NCBI GenBank assembly: GCA_032622095.1
Contig: CP136063.1
Coordinates: 66,353,897-66,417,896 of the forward strand
From: Siphonodentalium dalli
Lineage: Eukaryota > Mollusca > Scaphopoda > Gadilida > Siphonodentaliidae
DNA: 64,000 nt
Reading direction: 5' to 3'
In this document: positions 26,218 to 38,018 of the stretch, in pieces
Layout: each line of letters starts with the position of its first letter
How positions within the stretch are numbered: the stretch's first letter is position 1
Program-made: the position numbers and the translations under genes
The notes under the pieces: model-generated
Seen by the model: the letters and a program-made list of their open reading frames with translations, nothing else
Databases searched by the model: none
Told to the model about the DNA's origin: nothing

Positions 26218-26485
26218 CCCATTTTCCCCGAAATTTTATGGAGTAAAACAGACGGATTATGTTGTATTAGTAATCACAGTAACCAAGCCAATGGATGCAC
26301 CATTGTAAGAGTATCATTCATGATGGATTATCTTCGAAAAACAAAATGTGAACTTTATAGATGTTTAAAAACAAAAAATCGAACCCAAATCCAACAAACA
26401 CAAAATTCATATCTAAGAAAAAATATGGGAATGTGTGCTGAACACTGTGAAGAATGAGGAACAATAAAATGTATACATATTTACC
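26218..26485. repeat. Single arm of the repeat seen at 49.7-50.6 kb
   Basis: Diverged match to the inverted-arm element at 49741-50640: a 'CCCGAAATTTTATGGAGT' stretch and 'ATATGGGAATGTGTGCTGAA' occur in the same order. Only one arm is present. Confidence 0.6.
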
Positions 26486-26815
26486 AAGCATTCTTTAAAC
26501 AATATACGCAGAATCACTTGTTTACAAATGGCAGATTAACTTTCTCAGTAATGCTGTCTAGAAGATGACACTTGATGGGTGGATTATGGGTCACCTTGTG
26601 CCCAGTGTTGCTGAGATTGTTATCAGTGTGGGTGCCAGCCTGCGCCCACTGGACCATAAGGGATTATTTCATGATTGGTGACATATTTAGTGGCTACATG
26701 GTGGTCTGCTAAATTGAAGCTTAAGAAATTATTTTATCAACTCACCACTGTCAAAAGTTAACCAATTGCTGCCAGCACTCAGATAGCCATCTTGGGGAAG
26801 TAATTCTAGCATTTG
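26486..26815. other. Non-coding spacer
   Basis: No supportable feature. Confidence 0.4.
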
Positions 26816-27735
26816 TTAAAGATGGATTATCTCTTTGAATAACAAATTTTAAATAGTTGCGTGGGTATAAAATAATAGATATGAACTGAAGACCCCTGTC
26901 CAGAAATGCTTCTATCAATTAATATTGATTTTATTCGAATATTAAATCGGGACAGTTTATGTTACTATTTTTAATCTCTGTATCTGTATCTGTATGTAGT
27001 TCGGTGTAGTACCTTGATTTGGCTGTAGGTGCGCCGTTGGACGACTTAATTAGCTGTTAATGTTGGTATCGATGTTGAATCACATGCGCTGTCCGTATCC
27101 TCCAGGTGGTTCCATTCGATGATTGTTTTCACAAAGAAGAGTTCTTATATTGAGCTGTATTTGTCCTTATTATTTCGTAAGAAAGTGAGTTGGTACACTC
27201 GTGCGACTCAATAATGTTTGTTGTTTAAAATCCTGGGAATTTTTTGGCAGTTATTTTTCGTTTGTCCTTGCTCCTTGGTGTTAATATGTCATGTGTATGT
27301 ATATCCGGAACCAACACCTCTACTATCTTCCTAAACAGTGTCATCATTTTCTCTTCTCTTTAAACTTGACAGACCATTCGGATGAAACCATATTGCGATA
27401 TAGAGCACTGGGCAGTTCCTGTGGCTACGCACCGAACGCCAAATGTCCCAGATTGATTGTTTGTATTGTCTTGCTCCATATATATAAGCGATAATGAGTC
27501 TAATTAATGTTTATTTGTGACAAAATTGTACAATAAAATTTCTGGTCTCTGTTAACAGTGACAACTATTGTTCGTTAACTGAACAAACACACCTTTTTAG
27601 ACCAGAATATATTCGAAATAAAACTAATATTAATCGATAGAAGCATTTCCGGACAGGAGTCCTCGATTCAGATCTAATATTTTATACCCCGGTAACTATA
27701 TAATACATGTTTACAAAGAGATAATCCACCTTTAA
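26816..27735. mobile_element. TTAA MITE interrupted by a ~400-bp insertion
   Basis: Left end TTAAAGATGGATTATC at 26816, right end GATAATCCACCTTTAA at 27720-27735. The family sequence is broken at about 26973-27370 by unrelated DNA beginning 'TCTGTATCTGTATCTGTATG'. The remaining parts give the usual ~520 bp. Confidence 0.75.
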
Positions 27736-28805
27736 TTATACTCATTATCGCTTATATATGTGGAACAAAACAATACAAACAATCAATCTGGGACATTTGA
27801 CGTTCGGTTGCGTAGCCATAGGAACAGCCCAGTGCTCTATATCGCAATATGGTATCATCCGAATGGTCTGTTCTAAAAATAGACACATAAACGGTCCCGA
27901 TTTAATATTCGAAATAAAATCAATATTAATTGATAGAAGTTTTTCTGGACTTCTTCCGGTTACAGACGTCGGTTATTTGCTGACCATTATTAGCCGTTAA
28001 CGGACAGGGGTCTTCAGCTAATATCTATTATTACCACTTTATAGGGCGTTCTCTAGGCCATTGATAATGTTTTTCGGGGCGTTCCAAATAGCGTATTGTT
28101 ACCAAAACAGCGGGCCGCGGGCCGATAATGAGAAGCCTAGTTCAATATCGGCCCGCCGCCCGGAAACTATAGATCTCGTTTATTATCGCGAGAGTTACGT
28201 CCCTTCAACTTCCGATTATTATGGCGTGTTTATTTCATGAAAATAATGGGAAGATGTATCCGATTTCCTCGACACAAAAGTGGTTTTATGATTGGAATTC
28301 ACGCTATATGATTGAATTATTGTATCAAGCGTAAGTATGCATTGATACTTTTAGCTGTCAACCTCTCATTGGTTGTTACTCGTCTCCAATGCTGGGTTTT
28401 CTCCTGTCCTATTTTCGAGACTCTGTCAGTCCGTGTCAGCTGACAAGTCAAATGATATCAAACTTAAATGTTCTTGAAATATTTCTCTCTTAATCTACTT
28501 CATTATTCCACTAAATCCTCAAATGGGTCAAAATCAAATGTCCAAAACTGTGGTAATAATAGTAATAACATGATTTCATCGGGCATTATGGTTTATTAAC
28601 GGCCCTCTGGAATGATTAACAGCCCTCGGGCCTATTAGCGTCCCTCGACTTCGTCTCGGGCCGCTAATAGGCCCTTGGGCTGTTAATCATTCCAGCCGGG
28701 CCGTTAATAAACCATAACGCCCTCAAAAATCATGTTATTGTTATATTATTTTACACCCACGCAACTATTTGAAATGTGTTATTTAAAGAGATAATCCATC
28801 TTTAA
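27736..28805. mobile_element. TTAA MITE interrupted by the palindrome-bearing MITE
   Basis: Starts with family interior sequence directly at the previous element's TTAA and ends 'GATAATCCATCTTTAA' at 28790-28805. The family sequence is broken between 'ATATCTATTAT' and 'TATTTTACACCC' by the element at 28028-28745. Confidence 0.75.
28028..28745 (-). mobile_element. Palindrome-bearing MITE, copy 2 (inverted)
   Basis: Reverse complement of 23889-24602, including the 87-bp GC-rich palindrome (about 28600-28690). Insertion into a TTAA MITE places this family later in time than at least that TTAA copy. ATTAT-like flanks are a possible short target duplication. Confidence 0.8.
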
Positions 28806-28878
28806 TTGAGTTAGATTTGGATCTGGGTAAATGCGTCCAAGTAACCAATTTGTTATGATAGGACCACACGTGCTTGTT

Positions 28879-29472
28879 CTACTCGTTCGTCCTTTCTATT
28901 CCCAATAACGGGCGAACTCCGGTGTGGATAATTTTATGTCTCGTGAGGTCACGCGACTGGGGAAATGATTTTCCGCACACATCACATTGATACGGGCGAT
29001 CCCCAGTGTGAATCCTCTTATGTTTCGTCAGAGAACTCGACTGATTAAATGATTTCTGGCACACATCACATTGATACGGGCGATCACCAGTGTGTATCCT
29101 CTGGTGCATCTTAAGATTACCGGACTGAGAAAATGATTTCCCGCACATATCACATTGATAGGGGCGATCCCCACTATGGATCCTCTTGTGTTTCGTCAGG
29201 GTGCTCGCCTGATTAAATGTTTTCTGGCATGTATCACACTGAAACGGGCTATCCCCAGTGTGGATCCTAGTATGGTTCGTCAGGGAAGTCGACTGAGCAA
29301 ATGATTTCTTGCACACATCACATTCATACGGTCGATCTCGAGCGTGGATCCTCTTATGTGTCCGTAAATTTGAAGAAGTGCTGCATAATTTCCCGCATAT
29401 ATCGCACTGATAAGGACGAACACCATCACTGTGCAAACTGCTCAACGAATCCATCCCCGTTTGTGACGTAAT
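28879..29472 (-). CDS. ZNF3: C2H2 zinc-finger exon, six fingers
   Basis: Minus-strand finger exon. From the first ATG (29454) it would give 191 residues. The family motif TSQTG lies in frame just upstream of that ATG, after a stop at 29473-29475 that sits in a CAGTTAG acceptor-like context. This suggests that the exon begins near 29472 and that a first exon lies further upstream. Six fingers: the first is irregular (CDICGKLCSTSSNLRTHKRIH, Cys instead of the core Phe); the others are canonical with TGDRPY, ARDRPY, TGDSPF or SGDRPY linkers. The protein ends TGVRPLLGIERTNE. No frame breaks are seen in the exon, so it may be functional. Confidence 0.75.
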   Translation of the reverse strand: MTSQTGMDSLSSLHSDGVRPYQCDICGKLCSTSSNLRTHKRIHARDRPYECDVCKKSFAQSTSLTNHTRIHTGDSPFQCDTCQKTFNQASTLTKHKRIHSGDRPYQCDMCGKSFSQSGNLKMHQRIHTGDRPYQCDVCQKSFNQSSSLTKHKRIHTGDRPYQCDVCGKSFPQSRDLTRHKIIHTGVRPLLGIERTNE

Positions 29473-29687
29473 CTAACTGTAGCTGTTGTCTTCCGATGTG
29501 TGCCGTGCACGGACTATCTGAAAAATCTCATATAAGAGTTAAAATGCAGTTAAAGTTAAAAGCCCTCGGATCATACCCGACAAAAGGAATAAAACAGTTC
29601 TATCTCGAAAAGGGTATGAAACTTTGGTCTCAAGCAGCGGAGGCCCAAATAGAACTGTGTAATAATACCGACGATGTGTCATCCATC

Positions 29688-29742
29688 ACATTGGTAGCCA
29701 GCTTTTCAAATCGTTCACAAATGTAGCCAGCTTTTTACAGGC
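29688..29742. mobile_element. Arm fragment of the GCTGGCTAC foldback family
   Basis: 'GGTAGCCAGCTTTTCAAATC' followed by 'ACAAATGTAGCCAGCTTTTT' matches one arm of the element at 4679-5152. Confidence 0.7.
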
Positions 29743-29777
29743 GGTGATATTTGTACTTTAGTACCTAGTTTTATTTA

Positions 29778-29925
29778 TTAAAGGTGGATTATCTCTTTGT
29801 AAAAATGTATTACATAGTTACCGTAAATTCTGAATCGAAGACTCCTGTCGAAAGTGCTTCTTTTATTTCGAATATTTTTGAGTGGTTTTAAAGATGGATT
29901 ATCTCTTTAAATAACAAATCTTAAC
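29778..29925. mobile_element. Two head-to-tail TTAA-MITE left ends
   Basis: TTAAAGGTGGATTATCTC at 29778 and TTAAAGATGGATTATCTC at 29888. Both run in the same direction, with only the first 40-105 bp of the family present in each. Confidence 0.75.
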
Positions 29926-31041
29926 TAAGAAGTCAACCCATTTTTTGTGGGGATAACATAGGTTTGGTAGGGAAGCCCAATCACAATTATTGTATCCTAC
30001 ACTTATTCCATTCAATAAACCCATTCTATAAATTGTGATATTAAACGTTCATTTAATAACAGGAAATAGTGCCAGGTGACCCTTGACACTCCGCATATTA
30101 TGCGTTCCAATATTTTTTCCAACCAGCTATAACCATGAAGAGTTTGAAAAGTTATGTCATTATATAGTCCGTGGGCCAGGCAAGATATTTTTCAAATTGG
30201 CTGCACCCCCCTCCAACAAAGTTTTCTATATATCAAATTAAAGGTAATCATATGGCGCATCAGAGTTTGCTTGTTGCCCGTTTCAGAAAGTGTCCCAAAA
30301 TAGATTTTTTAGGGAATACAACTCTTACCCCTAAATTTTTTTTTAGTACAAGTGTCAGAGCATAAACAAAATATTGCACTTATAAACTGCACAATATATC
30401 GTTTGTGTTAATAAGAAATGATCATAAAATGACATGAGATACAAAACTAGACCAATTTATGAGCTAGTTAGAAAAAATGCGATAAATATTTTGAAATCGC
30501 GAAAAATTACTTGCATTTTGAACAACATTGTCACATATAAATGGCTATAACTTGTGAACAGCATGGGCTATTGGTCCGCAACATGGCTAAAAAATTGCCC
30601 CGTTGACACACCAAAACGATTTTAATAATGGAATGCCAAGAGTGTTGCTGTTAAAATGTGATATGTGTGTAAACTTAACCCCACCCCCTAAAATATAAAT
30701 TTTGCAGAAAAACGAATTACGTAGTTTACACTTAGAATGCTGAATGTCAAGTTGGTTTTAGAAGCATAAACTGAAATAGTATAGAGAGTGATGAAGGGAA
30801 TTATAAATAACGGCGTCTGATCGTGATCTAAGATTAAAATTTGAAAAAAAAATTTGTGAAAAACGAGAAATTTTACTAATTTATGTAAAACTTACAACAT
30901 TGTGATGAAATTTTGACAGGCTATGATATAACCTCGCGATAACACTGGTCTAGAATAAGTAAGTTCATAAAACCTCATACGATCACCGTTGTGCAACTAT
31001 GTCGTATATTTTTCAATTTTTACTTGAATTTGTATGGAAAG

Positions 31042-31092
<51 letters not shown>

Positions 31093-32015
31093 CAACTGAA
31101 CACATATGGCTACAAAGGCTTATGAGTGAGACTTGCGTTATACAGAATGGTATTTTCTTATTTGTGCCGCGCATGTCGGGACAGTGATCACAACTGACAA
31201 TAGATATGGCATTACATACGCTCCATATTAGACAATAAGTTTAGGATGGCATTCAAAACGGCCAATAAAATCGAAGTTTCTCAAACTTTCCGCCACAGAC
31301 ATGGCTGAGTTCGTTATCTGGGGACAAGGGAATTGCTAATCACGAGTTCACAGGTAACCACAAACAAACCGAAGAACCCTACTATTGATTCATTTAATTT
31401 AACCTAATGAGTAATTGATTGTCTTAAGGACTAAAATACTCATTTATTGGGGGAATACTTGAGAAGTCAATGTGAAAAATATTAAAACAATCGTCACTAA
31501 CATGTGTCTTTTGGGTCAGTTTAGATAAGTAATATTAAAATATATATTTTTCTGAAGAAATTGAAATTGTATGCCCAAATTTCCGGCCTCCAATTTAAGT
31601 TGCCTATCTCTGATGTAAACATCTGTTCAGGTGAAATATTTTATGTTAACGAAATTAGTTGTTATACAGAGGATGTTTTGCCAATAAAGAAATGACTTTT
31701 GCAGTATATAATATTGTGTTGCCAAGCAGTTTTCAAGGCATGCTAGTACTTCCTATTCTATAAGTTGAGTTCTCTCACTCTGCTCATCATATAAGTCGTC
31801 AAAATTTACACTATTTCGGTTATTGTAGACATTTACACATACATCGTTACATGGTTAGTTTGTGATGAAACAAGATCATTTGTTAGATTCGTGTGAATCT
31901 TTACAATCAAGGCTCAGTAGTCACAGTAGATCGGGAGGAAGTATAATCCGACCTTGTTTGTAGGACCCAATCAAAGAGCGACCATGTCAGGACATTGCAC
32001 ACCAGGCTGGGGAGT
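29926..32015. other. Non-coding stretch with an (AT)n microsatellite
   Basis: Contains a pure AT dinucleotide run at about 31025-31090. Otherwise AT-rich, with no protein family features on either strand and no element ends I can define. Confidence 0.5.
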
Positions 32016-32858
32016 TATGCTGTGCCAATCACTGGTATAGTTCACACGAAGATGTGTTAATGTGATTTCTTAAGGAGTCAGTGGCTGCTGGCGGTAGAAT
32101 ATGTGTTCCAGTGTTTGGTTATACAACATAAGAACGTGTGTGTCGAATTGACGACATGTGTGTCGAATTGACGACATTATGGCTCACTACACTATTGCCC
32201 ATATATGCAAACTTGATAGGATATATAGTGTCATCGTCAACATTAATAAATTGCACAAATTGGTACACAATTCGCATACAATTTTACTGCTTTTGACTAT
32301 TAAGTTAAACGGCTTAATTTTATAGGTGTTTGTGAATGTCCTAACCCGTCAAAGCGTGAATTAGAAGCAAGGGTTCACACACATCTTGGACAATACTGTC
32401 CGATATGTCGTTCACGGAAATGACACATGACCTATTTGTTTTCAGTATGCTGTGCCAATCACTGGTATAGTTCACACGAAGATGTGTTAATGTGATTTCT
32501 TAAGGAGTCAGTGGCTGCTGGCGGTAGAAGATGTGTTCCAGTGTTTGATTATACAACATAAGAACGTGTGTGTCGAATTGACGACATTATTGCTCACTAT
32601 ACTATTGCCCATATATGCAAACTTGATAGGATATATAGTGTTATCGTCAACATTAATAAATTGCACAAATTGGTACACAATTCGAATAAAATTTTACTGC
32701 TTTTGACTACTGAGTTAAACGGCTTAATTTTATAGGTGTTTGTGAATGTCCTAGCCCGTCAACGCGTGCATTAGAAGCAAGGGTTCACACACATCTTGGA
32801 CAATACTGTCCGATATGTCGTTCACGGAAAGGACACATGACCTATTTGTTTTCAGTAT
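32016..32858 (+). repeat. Tandem duplication, 430-bp period, two copies
   Basis: Copies start with 'TATGCTGTGCCAATCACTGG' at 32016 and 32446 and end at 'TTTGTTTTCAG'. Copy 1 has an internal 20-bp duplication of 'GTGTGTCGAATTGACGACAT' that copy 2 lacks. Each copy holds one Cys/His-rich exon-like segment. Confidence 0.85.
32326..32423 (+). pseudogene. Cys/His-rich exon-like segment, copy 1
   Basis: After an acceptor-like 'TTAATTTTATAG' the frame reads VCECPNPSKRELEARVHTHL and then GQYCPICRSRK, ending in TGA at 32421. The CxC...HxH...CPIC pattern suggests a small zinc-binding module. I do not recognise the family. Copy 2 extends 12 codons further, so the TGA here is probably a mutation. Confidence 0.35.
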
Positions 32859-32860
32859 GA
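32736..32860 (+). pseudogene. Cys/His-rich exon-like segment, copy 2
   Basis: Same frame as copy 1: VCECPSPSTRALEARVHTHL, GQYCPICRSRKGHMTYLFSV, stop. All Cys and His positions are kept despite several amino-acid changes. The acceptor-like sequence upstream is conserved. Whether it is part of a spliced gene cannot be told from this window. Confidence 0.35.
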
Positions 32861-33233
32861 AGAATTATCCCAGTTCCTATACAACGAAAACCATAACATT
32901 CTAGTATTTCGACATGTACATCATGGGAACAAAAAACAATAACTTGCTTCCACACGAAGCGTCTGCATTGTCTACATGTAACAGCATACCCGTATCCGCG
33001 TCCTCGTGGTAACATACCAGCAATATATCAGGAACTAACTCTAAGCGAACGTCGACATTCACAGACCGTATCACGTGACATTCGACCCAAAGCAAACATA
33101 ATTCAGTGTTTTTGAAACAGCATGTAGATTATGCACTCGACCATTCACGAAACAATAGAAGCATGCCAAGGAGTCTTTGTTATCGCCACCTGATAAATAT
33201 TGGCATTGTCTGGAACTGTGTCATGGACACAGA
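32861..33233. other. Non-coding spacer
   Basis: No supportable feature before the tandem array begins. Confidence 0.4.
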
Positions 33234-34507
33234 ATATGTGAATCCTTGCCTGAATACCAGGAATGTATTCTAGGGTTGCAAGAAAAGGGTAGCATAATAA
33301 CTTATGTGAAAAAGAAGTGCAATGTATCATACTATGCCACAACTTTAACAATCTACTAATATCAATGATGACCCACTTAAATCCTGCCAATAATTTGTAT
33401 GTGCTTTATGTGACAAGCCGACATGTATTCAAGTCTGGACCTGGTAGAAATATTTTTTCAAAGACAATTTCTGATTTAACATTTTAAATGTAGTTAACTG
33501 TTTCTGGCGAAATCGTAGTGTTTCGTGCAGAATAGGGGCATTTAAGTTAACTTCAACTACTTTCGAAGCACTAACTATTCAATCTGGACTGCTGGCTAAA
33601 AATGGATGGCTTTTACATATAAAAGTGCCACATTCCGAAACAACGTCCTTCAAGTTTTCCAGATGGTATATTTTACGGCATTACATGGGTTAACAGCCTG
33701 ATTTAGTAATAATGTAAAGCCACATGGCGGATTGCGCTTCAACATACACAAAATATTATTAGCTTTTGAATTTTACTCCTATCGGAATAGGTCGATGCAT
33801 ATCTTAACTAATTTTCTACGGGCATTATGTAACCACAAAAGACGCATTGAAGAAAACAGCCATTCGCACGACATGGACCAAAAAAGGGTGTTCCTCATTC
33901 TATTCCTGATATGGCAGCAACAAAGAGCGTTTGTCTTATTTCGGGAGAAAATATGTGAAACCTTGCCTGAATACCAGGAATGTATTCTCGGGTTGCAAGA
34001 AAAGGGTAGCATAATAACTTATGTGAAAAAGAAGTGCAATGTATCATACTATGCCACAACTTTAACAATCTACTAATATCAATGATGACCCACTTAAATC
34101 CTGCCAATAATTTGTATGTGCTTTATGTGACAAGCCGACATGTATTCAAGTCGATGAATTACGAAAAAAAAATTCTCCTGTTGTAAAACGAGAACAATAA
34201 CACCAAATGAAGAGTTCTGAAGCAACAAGCCGACATGTATTCAAGTCGATGAATTACGAAAAAAAAATTCTCCTGTTGTAAAACGAGAACAATAACACCA
34301 AATGAAGAGTTCTGAAGCAACACGTTTTTTCGTGCAAACTATCGGGCAAATACAGGAGATATAGCACAGTAGCAATGTTATATTTATTGCCTCCGAAACA
34401 TGCCGAGCAGAGCTGGCCCCTAGAACATGCTTGGGACTATACAATACACCAGGTGCCTATTTTTAGAAGCAAATTTGATTTTTGTTTTTGTTTTTTGTTT
34501 GTTGATT

Positions 34508-34592
34508 GGGTGGGATACGAACCCCGGCCCGACGGCGAGCGCGCCTTGTGACTCAAAGTCCGACGTCAATACCACACGGCCACCGAAGCAAC
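34508..34592 (-). mobile_element. tRNA-derived SINE head, unit 1
   Basis: On the minus strand 'GTGGCCGTGTGGTATTGACG' resembles an A box and D arm of a Ser/Leu-type tRNA, and 'GGGGTTCGTATCCCACC' a B box and T arm. An A-rich 'AACAAACAAAAAACAAAAAC' follows. It lies between two direct copies of a ~130-bp flank (34354-34485 and 34681-34811). It is too degenerate for a working tRNA. Confidence 0.65.
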
Positions 34593-34791
34593 CCAAAAAA
34601 AGGAAGCTCGAATGGCCGCTGTATTCTGACGTCGCACTTAGGACACTATATGCACATTTTAAGGTCTCTATAGTATATATAGGAGATATAGCACAGTAGA
34701 AATGTTATATTTATTGCCCCCGAAACATGCCGAGCAGAGCTGGCCCTTGGAACATGCTTGGGACTATACAACACACCAGGTGCCTATTTTT

Positions 34792-34886
34792 AGAAGCATA
34801 TTTGATTTTTGAGACAGTGCAAATTTATTTTTTTCTACAAAAAAAAATAAAAAAATTGCACTGTCTCAAAAATCAAATTTGCTTCT
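34792..34886. repeat. 31-bp-arm hairpin, unit 1 (repeated in units 2 and 3)
   Basis: Arms 34792-34822 and 34856-34886 pair with one mismatch ('GATTTTTGAGACAGTGCAA' and its complement) around an A/T-rich loop. The same hairpin recurs about 2847 and 5695 bp downstream. Confidence 0.85.
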
Positions 34887-35171
34887 ATCAGGCAACTACT
34901 TGGCACAATACCTCGCCCATTCTGGAATTCCATGTCCTTACAGCCCTATGCAAATTGGGCTCCATATTTAGCCCTACGTTGTGTGGCAATGGGCTATCTT
35001 TTTGCGGTTATTTCCCTTAACACCAGCGGCCGCTACGGGGCGCACCAACAGATATATCAATTTCCGGTTAAGTCAATGGCTATTCACTTTCGCGTTGGAT
35101 TTACAACAAAGGAGATGTATTACGCCTGATTTATTAATATCTAGCTATCTGCAACTAAATATTCACAGAAA

Positions 35172-35393
35172 ATGCCAGGAAAATCTTGTGCAATGTACTG
35201 CAACAATCGCGGTGGACATTTTATTTCCAAAAGCTGCCAATGAAGCTACTTTACAGCTTCGTGAGAAATGGATAATCGCCATTCGACGGAGTAACGTGCC
35301 AATCAAGATAAAGACAAATGGGAACCTGTTGAATTTGCCGTTGTTTGTGCCATACATTTCACTGATGACCAATTTCTAGCCAGATATGACAAA
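35172..35393 (+). pseudogene. THAP-domain exon, broken, unit 1
   Basis: A THAP zinc-binding domain (C2CH) is readable only by switching frame twice: MPGKSCAMYCNNRGGHF, then FPKAANEATLQLREKW with RRSNVPIK, then WEPVEFAVVCAIHFTDDQF. It has the Cys pair, FPK, Trp, Pro and the C-x2-H/HF signature of the family. The exon ends at a donor-like GTATGT (35394). THAP domains bind DNA and occur in P-element-like and other DDE transposases, so this is probably a transposase-derived first exon. Two frame breaks make it non-functional. Confidence 0.75.
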
Positions 35394-36131
35394 AGTATGT
35401 TTTTTTAATGAAAACACATAAACTGTTAAATATGGAAACGTATGTGTGAGTTAAAATTCGGCTTGCATGATATATACATTTTTACTATATCGGTGGATCT
35501 GCCGATTGATGACACTGATGTTATTGACACAGAGGACTACATGTATTATTACAATTCAGTTAAATTTCATGTGACATGACTCTTAACTGACATACATTCT
35601 GGTTATGAAATTTAAAGTCTGGTCGAATGAACGATAACACTATTTTCTAGATATTAGTTCAAGCCGGTTATGGTGAATACCAAAAATCCTCTTTCTGTGA
35701 TATGACCTGTATATGGAAATGAATAAAACAATGGAGTCAATTTGGCCTCGAATCAATTGAATCTATATTCTCTTTAAAATAAGTAATTTACATAACCATA
35801 TGCATTTGCAAATATCCAACTAACAATGTAACATTATACCGGTATATAACCAAAAACATTCATTTACCTATCTGCATTTCATATTTTCGCTATTTCAAGA
35901 ATTCATAAATTATTAATAAACATTGTAATGAAGCCGTACTGGACCATGCTAATGAAATAAGTAACGCTCTTTATTGATTTTGCTTAATAACTGATCTAAT
36001 GTAATACAAGTTCAATTCCTCTATATTGAAGTACATGTAGCTCGATATGTGCTATACTGATTTAAATACTGTTCAGTTCATTTCGTAAATTCAAGCGAGT
36101 TTTCATAACATAACGTAGAAATTCTATATAT

Positions 36132-36374
36132 GTGAATCTGCCGATTGATGACACTGATGTTATTGACACAGGACTACATGTATTATCATCATTCAGTACC
36201 ACAGCCCAAACGGAGGAATCTTCATTCAAGAAAGTTCCGTCTTTCAGTATTCATAAATTCAAGGACAATCCTTCAGCAGTGCATTTTTATATAATATTTA
36301 ATATTGATCACTTTGAAGTCAATAAATGTGTATACGATAAAATCACATTCTTTCCTCCCCTGCACAACAACTGA
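36132..36374 (+). pseudogene. Transposase-like downstream exon remnant, unit 1
   Basis: The frame contains PSFSIHKFKDNPSAVHFY followed by IIFNIDHFEV. The pattern 'FS...KD...VHFYTGF...F' precedes the DDE domain in many animal THAP-linked transposase-like proteins. This fits the THAP exon about 0.75 kb upstream. It opens with GTG, not ATG, and no DDE catalytic region is found before the unit ends, so the gene is truncated. Copies at 38980-39222 and 41827-42030 (the last with a 39-bp deletion) are part of units 2 and 3. Confidence 0.55.
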
Positions 36375-37354
36375 CCCTGGACCTGGTAGAAATATTTTTT
36401 CAAAGACAATTTCTGATTTAACATTTTAAATGTAGTTAACTGTTTCTAGCGAAATCGTAGTGTTTCGTGCAGAATAGGGGCATTTAAGTTAACTTCAACT
36501 ACTTTCGAAGCACTAACTATTCAATCTGGACTGCTGGCTAAAAATGGATGGCTTTTACATATAAAAGTGCCACATTCCGAAACAACATCCTTCAAGTTTT
36601 CCAGATGGTATATTTTACGGCATTACATGGGTTAACAGCCTGATTTAGTAATAATGTAAAGCCACATGGTGGATTGCGCTTCAACATACACAAAATATTA
36701 TTAGCTTTTGAATTTTACTCCTATCGGAATAGGTCGATGCATATCTTAACTAATTTTCTACGGACATTGTGTAACCACAAAAGACGCATTGAAGAAAACA
36801 GCCATTCGCACGACATGGACCAAAAAAGGGTGTTCCTCATTCTATTCCTGATATGGCAGCAACAAAGAGCGTTTGTCTTATTTCGGGAGAAAATATGTGA
36901 AACCTTGCCTGAATACCAGGAATGTATTCTCGGGTTGCAAGAAAAGGGTAGCATAATAACTTATGTGAAAAAGAAGTGCAATGTATCATACTATGCCACA
37001 ACTTTAACAATCTACTAATATCAATGATGACCCACTTAAATCCTGCCAATAATTTGTATGTGCTTTATGTGACAAGCCGACATGTATTCAAGTCGATGAA
37101 TTACGAAAAAAAAATTCTCCTGTTGTAAAACGAGAACAATAACACCAAATGAAGAGTTCTGAAGCAACACGTTTTTTCGTGCAAACTATCGGGCAACTAC
37201 AGGAGATATAGCACAGTAGCAATGTTATATTTATTGCCTCCGAAACATGCCGAGCAGAGCTGGCCCCTAGAACATGCTTGGGACTATACAATACACCAGG
37301 TGCCTATTTTTAGAAGCAAATTTGATTTTTGTTTTTGTTTTTTGTTTGTTGATT

Positions 37355-37439
37355 GGGTGGGATACGAACCCCGGCCCGACGGCGAGCGCGCCTTGTGACT
37401 CAAAGTCCGACGTCAATACCACACGGCCACCGAAGCAAC
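37355..37439 (-). mobile_element. tRNA-derived SINE head, unit 2
   Basis: Same sequence as the unit 1 copy, offset 2847 bp. It was copied with the unit, not inserted separately. Confidence 0.65.
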
Positions 37440-38018
37440 CCAAAAAAAGGAAGCTCGAATGGCCGCTGTATTCTGACGTCGCACTTAGGACACTATATGC
37501 ACATTTTAAGGTCTCTATAGTATATATAGGAGATATAGCACAGTAGAAATGTTATATTTATTGCCCCCGAAACATGCCGAGCAGAGCTGGCCCTTGGAAC
37601 ATGCTTGGGACTATACAACACACCAGGTGCCTATTTTTAGAAGCATATTTGATTTTTGAGACAGTGCAAATTTATTTTTTTCTACAAAAAAAAATAAAAA
37701 AATTGCACTGTCTCAAAAATCAAATTTGCTTCTATCAGGCAACTACTTGGCACAATACCTCGCCCATTCTGGAATTCCATGTCCTTACAGCCCTATGCAA
37801 ATTGGGCTCCATATTTAGCCCTACGTTGTGTGGCAATGGGCTATCTTTTTGCGGTTATTTCCCTTAACACCAGCGGCCGCTACGGGGCGCACCAACAGAT
37901 ATATCAATTTCCGGTTAAGTCAATGGCTATTCACTTTCGCGTTGGATTTACAACAAAGGAGATGTATTACGCCTGATTTATTAATATCTAGCTATCTGCA
38001 ACTAAATATTCACAGAAA

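Noticed and set aside
33732-34076. 114-codon ORF repeated in each 2.85-kb unit, with a 'MDQKRVFLILFLIWQQQ' stretch reminiscent of a Harbinger transposase N-terminus
   Set aside because: Similarity is only in general hydrophobic and basic character. No catalytic residues or MADF/Myb pattern are seen. Left as an unassigned part of the unit.
34493-34545. An NPGP motif resembling a 2A ribosome-skipping peptide at the start of a LINE ORF
   Set aside because: The peptide (GWDTNPGP) is the plus-strand reading of the B-box/T-arm of a tRNA-derived SINE on the minus strand. The Asp-x-Glu part of a 2A motif is missing.
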